This document shows positions 57,428 to 64,000 of a stretch of 64,000 nucleotides of DNA, one piece after another (within the stretch, counting starts at the first letter, position 1; every line of letters starts with the position of its first letter). Source of the stretch: Actinomadura xylanilytica (GTDB taxonomy: Bacteria; Actinomycetota; Actinomycetes; Streptosporangiales; Streptosporangiaceae); contig NZ_JASNWE010000002.1 of assembly GCF_030283145.1 (NCBI RefSeq), forward strand, positions 558,001 to 622,000. The letters run 5' to 3'. A program made the position numbers and the translations under genes. A model generated the notes under the pieces. That model did no database searches, was not told the origin of the DNA, and saw only the letters and a list, made by a program, of their open reading frames with translations.

Positions 57428-58027
57428 TCAGGGGCGGAGCGCCTTGAGCACGTGGTCGACCAGGGCGTCGGCGTACGCGGGGGTGAGCGGTCCGGAGCGG
57501 AGCAGCCACCGCTGGTAGAGCGGGGCGTAGAGCAGCTCGAGCGCCAGGTCCAGGTCGGCGTCCGGGCTGATCTGCCCGGCCCGCTGGGCGCTGCGCAGCC
57601 GTTCCTTCTTGGCCTCGGTGACGGGACCGTCCACCTTCTCCTGGAACTGGGCGGCGAGGGCGGGATCGTTGATGATCTCGCTGTTGAGCGCCCGGATCGG
57701 CGCCTCGAAGCGGGGGTCGGCGAACTCGGCGGCGGTCGCCCGCATGACCGTCCTGAGATCGGCCTTGATGTCGCCCGTGTCGGGCAGCGCGATCCCCTCC
57801 CCCGCGGCGCCCTCGCTGAGCGCGAGGAAGGACTCGAAGACCACCGCCCCCTTGGACGGCCACCACCGGTAGATCGTCTGCTTGCCCACGCCGGCCCGCG
57901 CGGCGATCGCCTCGATCGAGATCTTCCCGTACTCCGTCTCGGCGACCAGCTCCCGCGCGGCGTCGAGGATCGCCCGCCGCGAGCGCTCGCTGCGGCGGGC
58001 CGGGTTCGGCCTCTTCTCGGTGGACAC
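57428..58027 (-). CDS. TetR family transcriptional regulator of the divergent SDR gene
   Basis: A 199-aa repressor. The HTH region is RRAILDAARELVAETEYGKI then SIEAIAARAGVGKQTIYRWW followed by PSKGAVVFESFL, with the TetR_C_11-type ligand domain (AAEFADPRFEAPIRALNSEI; YAPLYQRWLLRSGPLTPAYA). The GTG at 58027 is the start. It is divergent from a short-chain dehydrogenase gene, and two strong palindromes fill the 127-bp gap, so it most likely represses itself and that gene until an inducer binds. Confidence 0.93.
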   Translation of the reverse strand: MSTEKRPNPARRSERSRRAILDAARELVAETEYGKISIEAIAARAGVGKQTIYRWWPSKGAVVFESFLALSEGAAGEGIALPDTGDIKADLRTVMRATAAEFADPRFEAPIRALNSEIINDPALAAQFQEKVDGPVTEAKKERLRSAQRAGQISPDADLDLALELLYAPLYQRWLLRSGPLTPAYADALVDHVLKALRP

Positions 58028-58049
58028 GCGGGCGAGGATAGCAGCTCTG

Positions 58050-58124
58050 CAAGACGAGACGATCCGTCTTGACTAAGGGGACGGGCGCGGGCAGACTGAC
58101 GGCACACGAGACGAATCGTCTCGT
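58050..58124. promoter_or_regulatory. Two TetR operator palindromes in the divergent tetR/SDR promoter
   Basis: Site 1 (58050-58071) has arms CAAGACG and CGTCTTG. Site 2 (58106-58124) is ACGAGACGA-A-TCGTCTCGT, a near-perfect 19-mer. The shared half-site word AGACGA (RC TCGTCT) and the centre distance of about five helical turns argue for two copies of one operator, bound by the adjacent TetR protein. Confidence 0.8.
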
Positions 58125-58154
58125 CTTGCTTACGACCAACGGAGGTGCAGCGCT

Positions 58155-58976
58155 ATGACGACCGCGCGAGCATGGTTCATCACCGGGGCGTCCAGGGGTC
58201 TCGGCAGGGCCTTCACCGAGGCCGCCCTGGCCGCCGGGGACCGCGTCGTGGCCGCCGCCCGCGACCTCGGCCCACTCGCCGATCTCGCGGCCGACCACCC
58301 CGACGGCCTCGTCCTGCTGCCGCTGGACGTCTCCGACCGCGCGGCCGTGCTGCGCGCGGTCGACCAGGCGGTGGCCGCCCTCGGCAGGCTCGACATCGTG
58401 GTCAACAACGCCGGCGGGCTGCTGCTCGGCATGGTGGAGGAGGCCACCGAAGAGCAGATCCGCGCCCATATCGACGTCAACCTCTTCGGCGCAATCTGGG
58501 TCTCCCAGGCCGTCGTCCCGATCATGCGGGCGCAGGGCTCCGGGCGCATCCTGAACATCACCTCGATGGCCAGCGGCGGCGGCTTCGCCTCCGTGGGGTT
58601 CTACGGGGCCGGCAAGTCCGCCCTCGACTCGGTCACCCAGGCGCTGGCGATGGAGGTCGCGCCCCTCGGCATCAAGGTCACCAGTGTCCGGATGGGCGGG
58701 TACGACACCGGCCTGTTCACCACGGGCACCACGGTGACCGAGCCGATGTCGGCCTACGAGCCCCTGCGGACCGAGCTGGCCGAGATGTGGGGCGAGGAGG
58801 CCGGCCCCGCGCCGAGCACGGCCGCTCCGGTCATCATGGAGCTGGTCGACCTGCCCGACCCGCCCACGGCGCTGATCGTCGGATCCACCTCCTACGACCT
58901 CGTCCAGGAGCTGGAGCAGGCCAACACCGAGCGGTACCGCGCCTGGGAGCACCTCAGTCGCAAGGCCCCGGGCTGA
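58155..58976 (+). CDS. Short-chain dehydrogenase/reductase (classical SDR)
   Basis: A 273-aa NAD(P)-dependent oxidoreductase. The coenzyme loop is WFITGASRGLGRAFTEAAL, with AARDLGPLADLAADHPDGLV and DVSDRAAVLRAVDQ (adenine-ring Asp), the NNAGG motif in LDIVVNNAGGLLLGMVEEA, catalytic Ser in ILNITSMASGGGF, and the Tyr/Lys pair in GFYGAGKSALDSV. The Arg in AAARD favours NADP(H). The substrate is unknown. Its ribosome site is AACGGAGGTG. Controlled by the divergent TetR through the operators at 58050-58124. Confidence 0.93.
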   Translation: MTTARAWFITGASRGLGRAFTEAALAAGDRVVAAARDLGPLADLAADHPDGLVLLPLDVSDRAAVLRAVDQAVAALGRLDIVVNNAGGLLLGMVEEATEEQIRAHIDVNLFGAIWVSQAVVPIMRAQGSGRILNITSMASGGGFASVGFYGAGKSALDSVTQALAMEVAPLGIKVTSVRMGGYDTGLFTTGTTVTEPMSAYEPLRTELAEMWGEEAGPAPSTAAPVIMELVDLPDPPTALIVGSTSYDLVQELEQANTERYRAWEHLSRKAPG

Positions 58977-59055
58977 CCGGGAGCCGGACGGCGGGCGCGA
59001 ATCGACTCGTCCCGCCGGATCCTGATCGGTACCGTGTCGCCATCATGATCTTGAT

Positions 59056-61173
59056 ATGGGGGGTATGAGGGCGATGGGTGCTGTTCTGACAAGGGTGGGC
59101 ACGGCGGCGGGACCACTCCCGAGGCCGCTGTCCACCCTGGTGCTGCCCCGCCAGGAGCTGCACAGCGCCGTCGTGCTGCCCGATGGGGACACCTGCGTCG
59201 TCAGCGCCGAGAACGACGGCACGCTGTACGTCGCGTCCCTGGGCGAAGAGCGCGTGGTCGACCACCTCTCGGGCCACGAGGGCCCGGTCAACTCCCTCGC
59301 CCTCGGAGGTGGCGGGCGGCTGCTGCTGTCGGCCTCCGACGACGCGACGATCCGCGTGTGGGACACCCGGTCATGGCAGGTCACCGCGGTGCTGGAGGGC
59401 CACACCGGCTACATCCGGGAGGTCGCGGCCCAGGGGATGACCGCGGTCTCCGGCGGGGAGGACGGAACGTTCCGCGTCTGGGACCTGGACGGGGCGACCT
59501 GCCGGGGCGTGTTCGACGACCACGGCGGCTCGGTCGACCGCGTGGCGATCAGCCCGGACGGCCGCCGGGCGGCGAGCGCGTCACGCGCCAACCAGGTGTT
59601 CCTGTGGGACCTGGACGAACCGCGCCTGGAACGCGAGCTCTACAGCACCGGGCAGGTCGTCCACCAGATGCCCAATGTGGAATGGCTGGGAGACACCTTC
59701 CTCCTCACCGGGGGCAACCAGACCGGTGTGGGGCACGACGACTCCCCCTCCGCGCTGCTGTTCGACCCCACGCGGGACCGGCTCTACACGGCCGCCGACG
59801 AGGTCATCTGCTGGGACCTGGCCGACGGCCGTGAACGGACGCGCTTCCCGCGGCAGAAGATGATCAGATCGCTGGCCGTCCATCCCGACCTTCCGCTGCT
59901 GGCGGTCGGCTCGCTGCACGGCATCCAGATCACCGACCTGGACGGCGAACACGTGGCCTCCCTCGGGGCGGACAGCTCGTTCAGCGACTCCATCTCCCTG
60001 CTCGCGGACGGCCGGATCGCGTCCGTCCACAACCGGGACGGCGGCACGGTGCGGCTGTGGCCGGCCCCTGCGGGCGAGGAACGCCAGGGCGTCCGGCACA
60101 ACTCAGGGGTCGACGAACTCGTCATCGGCCCCGGGGCCCGCTGGGCCGCGACCGCCGACCAGAACGACGAAGTGTTCCTCTGGGACCTGTCCAGCGGTGC
60201 CCGCATCGCCACCGTGACCGGCACGAGGGAGATCGCGTGCAGGCCGTTCTCCATGCCCGGCGGAGACCGTCTCGTGATCCCCGAGGCCGACAGGCTGCAC
60301 GTCCTGCCCACCACTGGAGGGGACCCCGTCCAGATCCCCGCTGCCGAACCGGAGGACTGGGCCCATATCTGCGCCGCCGCACCGATCGACGACGACTCCG
60401 TCCTCGTCGCGCCGTACGACACCCCGCCGGAGGTCTGGAGTCTCGGCGACGGTGAGCGGTGCCCGTTGCGCGGCGACTCCGGTCTCAAGTCCAGGGGCAC
60501 CCTGGCGGTGACGGGCCACTATGCCCTGGTGCCCGCGGCCCTCAACAAGGAGCATCCGCTCATCGCGCCGATGGCCGACAAGGTCACACCGTTCGGCATC
60601 CCCGCGTTGCAGTGCTGGGACCTGTCCAGCGGCGAACTCGCCTGGACTCGGCACGGTCCGATCACCGACGGCCGGACATGGCCGTGCCACAACTGGGTTC
60701 TGCCGCTGCGCGACGGTACCGCGGCCACGCTCACCGGATACGGCGAGGAGGCGTCGCTCCTCGTCCTCGACGTTCCTACCGGCGAAGTGCTGCGCCAGGC
60801 CCCGGTGGCCGGAGACCAGGGCGAGCCGCCGACCGAGCTGCCCGACGGCACGCTGGTCTTCGTCGCGCGCGAGAAGGAGGCGGTCCAGCTCCGGGAGCTG
60901 GCGCCGGGCGCGGACCGGCTCGAACACCGGCTGACCCTGCCACCGGCCGTCTCAGTGCGGCTCGCACCAGGCGCTGACCTGCTCTTCCGTATGCACGAGC
61001 ACGCGCTGCACCTGCACCGCCTGAGCACGGGCGAACAGCTGGCCACGGAGGAACTCTCGGCCACCGGCGACCATCTGACGATCAGCGGCGACGGCGGCGT
61101 GGCCGTGATCGGAGACCGCGAGGGCGGCGTCCACATCTTCCACGTCGGCCCTCAGCCGACGGGCATGGCGTAG
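59056..61173 (+). CDS. WD40-repeat protein, 705 aa
   Basis: A soluble protein built almost entirely of WD40/beta-propeller repeats. Clear units include LSGHEGPVNSLALGGGGRLL with SASDDATIRVWDTRSW, LEGHTGYIREVAAQGMTAVS with GGEDGTFRVWDLDGA, DHGGSVDRVAISPDGRRAAS with ASRANQVFLWDLDEP, and later VFLWDLSSGARIATVTGT and LQCWDLSSGELAW. Twelve to fourteen blades, perhaps two propellers, are likely. No kinase, NACHT, TIR or protease domain is fused and no signal peptide is present. ATGs at 59056, 59065 and 59074 all could start it. It is the last intact conventional gene before a fragment mosaic; a protein-binding scaffold of unknown process. Confidence 0.82.
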   Translation: MGGMRAMGAVLTRVGTAAGPLPRPLSTLVLPRQELHSAVVLPDGDTCVVSAENDGTLYVASLGEERVVDHLSGHEGPVNSLALGGGGRLLLSASDDATIRVWDTRSWQVTAVLEGHTGYIREVAAQGMTAVSGGEDGTFRVWDLDGATCRGVFDDHGGSVDRVAISPDGRRAASASRANQVFLWDLDEPRLERELYSTGQVVHQMPNVEWLGDTFLLTGGNQTGVGHDDSPSALLFDPTRDRLYTAADEVICWDLADGRERTRFPRQKMIRSLAVHPDLPLLAVGSLHGIQITDLDGEHVASLGADSSFSDSISLLADGRIASVHNRDGGTVRLWPAPAGEERQGVRHNSGVDELVIGPGARWAATADQNDEVFLWDLSSGARIATVTGTREIACRPFSMPGGDRLVIPEADRLHVLPTTGGDPVQIPAAEPEDWAHICAAAPIDDDSVLVAPYDTPPEVWSLGDGERCPLRGDSGLKSRGTLAVTGHYALVPAALNKEHPLIAPMADKVTPFGIPALQCWDLSSGELAWTRHGPITDGRTWPCHNWVLPLRDGTAATLTGYGEEASLLVLDVPTGEVLRQAPVAGDQGEPPTELPDGTLVFVAREKEAVQLRELAPGADRLEHRLTLPPAVSVRLAPGADLLFRMHEHALHLHRLSTGEQLATEELSATGDHLTISGDGGVAVIGDREGGVHIFHVGPQPTGMA

Positions 61174-61367
61174 GCGAGTTCGAAGCGGTCGACCGGGACG
61201 ATGATGTCGGCGGTCTCCAACGGGCGTGCGCCCATGTGGGTCCGCCGGATCACCATGACGATCGACCCGAGCGCGTCGCCGAGCTGCTCGCCCTCCGACG
61301 CGAGGATGGCGCGGGCCGTGACGATCTCGGTGGCGGACGCGACGTCGTGCCCGATCGCGCGCATCCG
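61152..61367 (-). pseudogene. GntR-family regulator fragment (C-terminal UTRA part)
   Basis: About 71 codons reading GHDVASATEIVTARAILASE, GSIVMVIRRTHMGARPLETA and DIIVPVDRFELAYAMPVG to a stop. This is the ending typical of GntR/UTRA regulators in actinomycetes ('ETADxVxPxDRYELxYxIPV'). The DNA-binding half and most of the effector domain are missing; upstream sequence in this frame is not coding-like. It overlaps the end of the WD40 gene by 22 bases, so the WD40 gene end and this remnant were brought together by rearrangement. Confidence 0.65.
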
Positions 61368-61452
61368 GCGACACGGTCGGCGCAGCCCGGGCTGCTCATC
61401 GCGGAGATGTGCGCCGACAAGATCGGGCACGACGTCTCCGCGGCCGGGCAGA

Positions 61453-61770
61453 TCACCTGGGCGGAGTTCTGCTGGTGAGGTCGGTGAGGCCCCAGACCTC
61501 GGCGACGCGGCCGTCGCGGGTGTGGACGATCTCCAGGATGGTGGGGGGCTCGGGGGTGCCGGTGCCGTGGACAGAGGTGCGGACGGCGGCCCGGTCGTCG
61601 TCGACGAGCAGGTCCTCGACGAGGACGCGGGCCCCGGGGTGGACGGTGTGGAGGGCGGTCCAGGCGCGGGTGACGGCCTCGGGACCGGTCGTTCCCAGGG
61701 GGTGGCTGTGGAAGTCGGGGGTGAAGACGCCCTCGGCGGCGTGGTCGTGGGCGTTGAAGGCGTCGTGCAG
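61453..61770 (-). pseudogene. SnoaL/NTF2-like protein, N-terminally disrupted
   Basis: About 105 codons resemble SnoaL-like polyketide-cyclase/nuclear-transport-factor-2 fold proteins: HDAFNAHDHAAEGVFTPDFH, TRAWTALHTVHPGARVLVED, VRTSVHGTGTPEPPTILEIV, HTRDGRVAEVWGLTDLT. The ending is intact, but the first helix runs into sequence that on the other strand encodes a recombinase-type helix-turn-helix, and no ribosome site or good start is found. An intact gene with a non-canonical GTG start (61822 region) cannot be wholly excluded. Confidence 0.55.
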
Positions 61771-61866
61771 GAGATCGCCGAGACGTTCGGCGTCGGCCGC
61801 GTCACCGTCTACCGCCACCTGGACCCCGCCAAGACCACCAAGTCCAACGAGAAGGGAGAGAGCTGA
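61762..61866 (+). pseudogene. Recombinase/resolvase C-terminal helix-turn-helix fragment
   Basis: Thirty-four codons ending in a stop: VVQEIAETFGVGRVTVYRHL then DPAKTTKSNEKGES. The pattern 'IAexFGVxRxTVYRHL' is the C-terminal HTH of serine recombinases (resolvase/invertase family). The catalytic domain is absent. It faces the SnoaL-like remnant on the other strand and its stop overlaps the ATG of a tiny ORF. Best read as debris of a mobile element. Confidence 0.5.
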
Positions 61867-61949
61867 TGAACACCCGCACGCTGCCCGGCCTGCTCGCGGT
61901 CGCCGCCGGCCACAGTCTGCCCTACCCGAGTGAGGGAACCGAAGCATGA
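61866..61949 (+). pseudogene. Truncated 5' end of an unidentified gene (27 codons)
   Basis: ATG 61866 opens MNTRTLPGLLAVAAGHSLPY and stops after 27 codons. The first 15 residues look like the start of a membrane or exported protein that is cut by a junction near 61905. Its TGA overlaps the ATG of the next gene (ATGA), so the fragment may now serve only to couple translation. Confidence 0.4.
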
Positions 61950-62272
61950 GCGTGAAGCCTGCTCAGATGGTGGAGTTGATCCGACAGGTGACAGACCCGG
62001 ATCCCCGCCGGCGAGAGCTCAGTGCAGACTCGTCGGTGGACTGGCTACGTTATTACTCGCGATCCGATGTCATGCTGCTGGCGGGAGCGCTGTCGATCGC
62101 GGCGGCCTTTGAACAGGATCCGGCCGCCCTCGAATCCCAACTGAACGCTCTGCTGCAGCTGGGTTCCGGCGGAATGCTGGAGGCTGCCTCCCTGGAGCGC
62201 CTCCGTGACATCAACAAAGGCTCACTTCCGGGAAACCTGGTCGAATATCTGGACGATCTGCTGGAACTCTAG
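61946..62272 (+). CDS. Small acidic hypothetical protein (108 aa), immunity-like context
   Basis: A 108-aa, mostly helical acidic protein starting MSVKPAQMVELIRQVTDPDP, with alternating short hydrophobic helices (DVMLLAGALSIAAAFEQDPA; LNALLQLGSGGMLEAASLER). It has no signal peptide, membrane segment or recognised family. GAGGGAACC sits ahead of the ATG. Codon usage is looser and G+C visibly lower than in the upstream genes, suggesting recent arrival. Small single-domain acidic proteins beside toxin debris are often immunity proteins; that is inference from context only. Confidence 0.6.
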   Translation: MSVKPAQMVELIRQVTDPDPRRRELSADSSVDWLRYYSRSDVMLLAGALSIAAAFEQDPAALESQLNALLQLGSGGMLEAASLERLRDINKGSLPGNLVEYLDDLLEL

Positions 62273-62306
62273 TCTCGATCACGCGTGCGTGAGAACGCGC
62301 GCTTCG

Positions 62307-62337
62307 TTGTCAGTGATTTGCGCACGAAGTTGTCAGT
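62307..62337. repeat. Direct repeats TTGTCAGT resembling an insertion-sequence end
   Basis: The octamer TTGTCAGT occurs at 62307-62314 and 62330-62337, 23 bp apart, with CTTCG before the first and CGAAG before the second. Tandem short repeats ending in TGTCAGT recall the multiple transposase-binding sites at IS21-family termini. No transposase gene is present, so it would be an orphan end. The whole 62273-62370 interval otherwise contains no gene. Confidence 0.4.
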
Positions 62338-62370
62338 AGCTCGCTGGGTGCCGAGGCATAAACGGTTCGT

Positions 62371-62466
62371 TCATGTCGGAGTGACCTTGAATTCTCGGTA
62401 GAGAGCGGCGAAGAACTCCCGAAGCAGCTCCTCGGCGGCGTCGGCCTGCTCCAGCTCAGCGGCGCC
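62371..62466 (-). pseudogene. Short 3' gene remnant (31 codons)
   Basis: On the minus strand the frame reads AAELEQADAAEELLREFFAA then LYREFKVTPT and a stop. The acidic helical composition and G/C-rich third positions look coding. The frame loses that character upstream of about 62466, exactly where coding character appears on the opposite strand, marking a junction. No family is recognised. Confidence 0.35.
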
Positions 62467-62467
62467 G

Positions 62468-62896
62468 GTCTGGCAGGAGTACGCCCGCGCCCGCCAGGCC
62501 ATGGACTCGCTGTACGAGGAGTTCGCCGACCTGGACGACCAGCGGTGGCGCGCGACGTACCTGCGGCTCACCGACGCCCACGGCGACGCCGCCGTTGACG
62601 GTGAGGGTGCACCGGAGGATCTGGAGGGTGAGGATGCCGAAACGGCCGATGACGCAAGCGCCGCCGATCACGTTCTCCATCCGGAGCAGCCTGACTACAT
62701 CGAAGGGCGACACTTCATGCCCGGGGCGGAGGATTTCCCCGACAAGACCTATTTCACAATTCCTCGCGAGGGCTTGGACGAGGTCACGGCGTTGACTATG
62801 GAGCAGGCCCCCCAAGGAATCCCCAATACGTTGGATAGAACGGATACAATCCATCGTGCCGAAATGCCGGAATCCGTTGGGACGAAGGATATATAG
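62468..62896 (+). pseudogene. Chimeric or N-terminally truncated protein gene
   Basis: A frame open from about 62468 (in-frame ATG at 62501, no ribosome site). The first part, VWQEYARARQAMDSLYEEFA and DLDDQRWRATYLRLTDAHGD, is GC-rich and helical. From about 62600 the product changes to an acidic linker (EGAPEDLEGEDAETADD) and a lower-GC globular tail (YIEGRHFMPGAEDFPDKTYF; TALTMEQAPQGIPNTLDRTD) ending ESVGTKDI. The abrupt change suggests a fusion of two gene pieces. The tail has the size and position of a polymorphic-toxin C-terminal domain followed by immunity-type genes, but I recognise no toxin family. Confidence 0.45.
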
Positions 62897-62949
62897 GCCG
62901 CGCTGGTGCAGCTCACGGAAACTATCCACTCGATCACGTGGAGGTCATT

Positions 62950-63036
62950 ATGAATGACCCGAATGACGTGACTGGTGAACATGGTGTTCGAGACGCATAC
63001 CCCTGGAATCCGATTTATGGAGCGGAGCAGTCATGA
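62950..63036 (+). CDS. 28-aa ORF translationally coupled to the next gene
   Basis: ATG 62950 has an excellent GGAGGTCATT ribosome site and encodes MNDPNDVTGEHGVRDAYPWN followed by PIYGAEQS. The stop overlaps the ATG of the following gene (ATGA), while that gene has only a weak site of its own (GGAGCGGAG within the small ORF). It may be a leader that couples translation, or the remnant of a longer gene. Confidence 0.45.
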   Translation: MNDPNDVTGEHGVRDAYPWNPIYGAEQS

Positions 63037-63590
63037 GTGGATCCGTTGTAATTTCTTACGTGCTCGGTGAAGGGCTGGGCGATGTTCCTCCCTCACTTCC
63101 GAGTGACCAGTTGGCGATCCTGAACACCGAAGAGTGGGTCGTCCGCGAGCGGTGGTTCCTCGGGTCGGTCGATGTTCAGGTCGGGGGCTCCGTATGGGGT
63201 TACAGGAACACTCCGCTGCTCGACTTCGCATTGGCTCTCCGCTATGCGGTCAATATCCTGGCTGCCGACGGCGCCATTGAGTTCGATGCGGAGGGGGGCC
63301 CGAACCTTCGCCTAGAGCAGATCGGTGACGCGGTGCGGGTGGTCGATATTCGCAGCGGAACGGAGGGGGAGTGCTCGTTCATCGATCTGGTGGGATCTGC
63401 CGGTCGTTTCCTGCGCAGCCTTGTTGACGAGGTCACGAAGGCTCGCCCTGATGTTCTCCTCAATGATGTGGTTCGGACGGCTTTCCGGGAGTCGGGGGCG
63501 AGGCAGTTGAATCAGGAGGCGTTCGGGCGCTATTCGCACGCGGGGCAAATTCGCGGGAAACACCTCAAGAGGCAGGCCTCTCAGGGGTGA
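63033..63590 (+). CDS. Hypothetical protein (185 aa), possible immunity protein
   Basis: A 185-aa soluble acidic alpha/beta protein beginning MSGSVVISYVLGEGLGDVPP. It has a strand-rich N-terminal half (VVRERWFLGSVDVQVGGSVW), a helix DFALALRYAVNILAADGAI and a C-terminal helical part ending GRYSHAGQIRGKHLKRQASQ. No catalytic motif, signal peptide or membrane helix is seen, and I do not recognise the family. Codon bias is weaker than in core genes. The position after a truncated toxin-like gene and the size fit polymorphic-toxin immunity proteins; this is inference. Confidence 0.65.
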   Translation: MSGSVVISYVLGEGLGDVPPSLPSDQLAILNTEEWVVRERWFLGSVDVQVGGSVWGYRNTPLLDFALALRYAVNILAADGAIEFDAEGGPNLRLEQIGDAVRVVDIRSGTEGECSFIDLVGSAGRFLRSLVDEVTKARPDVLLNDVVRTAFRESGARQLNQEAFGRYSHAGQIRGKHLKRQASQG

Positions 63591-63690
63591 ATTTCTTATT
63601 CCGGTCTTCGTCGTCCCGGGTGGTCAGACAGTCGGATGCCTTGATTCTTGGTCTGGTGGACGGGGTGTTCGGGGGCGGGGAGCGGTGGGG

Positions 63691-64000
63691 GTGGGAGTTC
63701 GTGTGCCGGGTGGGGTGGTGGCGCATCCTGATGCGGGGAATCCGCCCGTGTGGGTCGAGCCGTACTTTCCCGAGCTGGCCCGCCTGGAGGAGCGGAGCTC
63801 CCTGCGGTTGAGCGCCGGCCAGATCGTGGGGGTGGTGTTTCGCCATCGCCGTGCTCGGGATGATCACCGTCGGCTGGATCTCCCTCATCCTGGCTGGGGG
63901 GTTCATCGTCGTCGTGTCCGTCACCCGTCCCGACCGCGCGCGGGACGCCGCGCAGCGGCGGGCCGCCGAGGAGCGGGGGCGCCGGTGGGAGGCGCCCCAG
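63691..64000 (+). pseudogene. Membrane protein gene, apparently frameshifted and cut by the window end
   Basis: From GTG 63691 (GGGGAG upstream) the frame reads VGVRVPGGVVAHPDAGNPPV, WVEPYFPELARLEERSSLRL, SAGQIVGVV and then turns into Arg/His-rich noise at about 63838. One base off, the sequence becomes FAIAVLGMITVGWISLILAG then GFIVVVSVTRPDRARDAAQR, a perfect membrane helix followed by a basic tail, and stays open to the window end. One extra T in the TTT at 63838-63840 would explain it. It is either a real frameshift or a sequencing error. If joined, it is a small one-helix membrane protein of unknown function. Confidence 0.55.

Noticed and set aside
63565..63924. A 119-codon minus-strand frame near the window end
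   Set aside because: The product is a His/Pro/Thr-rich shadow, while the plus strand shows a membrane helix and a ribosome site.
1..64000. tRNA, rRNA, CRISPR arrays, prophage structural genes and a canonical secondary-metabolite core (PKS/NRPS)
   Set aside because: I looked for cloverleaf-like stretches, regularly spaced repeats and megasynthase motifs and saw none.

Overview
The window is about 64 kb of very GC-rich DNA. It has frequent GTG starts, ATGA/GTGA stop-start overlaps, strong third-position G/C bias and many actinobacterial family signatures: a SigE-type ECF sigma factor, a sensor kinase with the actinobacterial 'Putative sensor' domain, a SodF-like superoxide dismutase, and a class Ia ribonucleotide reductase under a B12 riboswitch. 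A filamentous actinomycete chromosome is the best reading. A Thermomonosporaceae/Actinomadura-like host is my guess from overall character, not a demonstrated assignment.

Layout. (1) 1-5570 (minus) is an exopolysaccharide operon of overlapping genes. In transcription order it holds an undecaprenyl-phosphate sugar-1-phosphate transferase, an O-antigen-ligase/polymerase-like membrane protein, a MurJ/Wzx-like flippase, a polysaccharide deacetylase and the start of a GT4 glycosyltransferase that runs off the left edge. (2) 5837-18188 is a surface-polymer locus. It has a small conserved protein, a 1221-aa GT2 plus CDP-glycerol glycerophosphotransferase fusion, a GT4, a beta-rich protein coupled to a GT4-Stealth fusion, a GT39-like membrane protein and a second, degenerate TagF-like protein. 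Together these suggest a teichoic-acid-like, phosphodiester-linked polymer. (3) 18360-24028 and on to 26415 holds housekeeping and redox genes: asnB, a zinc alcohol dehydrogenase with a thioesterase, sod, a 50-aa protein, and nrdB-nrdA controlled by paired NrdR boxes and a cobalamin riboswitch. (4) 26843-28864 is a copper-type trio: a membrane protein, YcnI and CopC.

(5) 29205-31531 is an unusual trio: an isocitrate-lyase/PEP-mutase superfamily enzyme, an SBF-like transporter and a secreted acidic protein. (6) 31683-36713 has a TetR regulator, two acyl-CoA synthetases and a GAF-LuxR regulator. (7) 36793-43516 looks like a D-amino-acid catabolic unit: GntP/DsdX-type permease, N-acyl-D-amino-acid deacylase and D-serine-dehydratase-like enzyme, divergent from PfkB kinase, IclR regulator and RidA. 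(8) 43602-50587 is mixed: FetB-like permease, secreted deacetylase, NarL-type two-component system, a coiled-coil protein with a TTA codon, enoyl-CoA hydratase, a stand-alone PPDK ATP-binding module and a lipoprotein. (9) 50901-58976 has a short Rho paralogue, a Ser/Thr kinase, FadD, sigE, purC, and a TetR/SDR divergent pair with visible operators.

(10) 59056-64000 is the accessory end. A 705-aa WD40 protein is followed by a patchwork of gene fragments (GntR/UTRA, SnoaL-like, recombinase helix-turn-helix), IS-end-like repeats, and lower-GC small genes that resemble toxin/immunity debris. The last gene is cut by the window end and appears frameshifted. I saw no tRNA, rRNA or CRISPR array.

The least familiar items are the GT4-Stealth fusion locus, the short Rho with an unusual N-terminus, the stand-alone PPDK_N protein, and the fragment mosaic after the WD40 gene.
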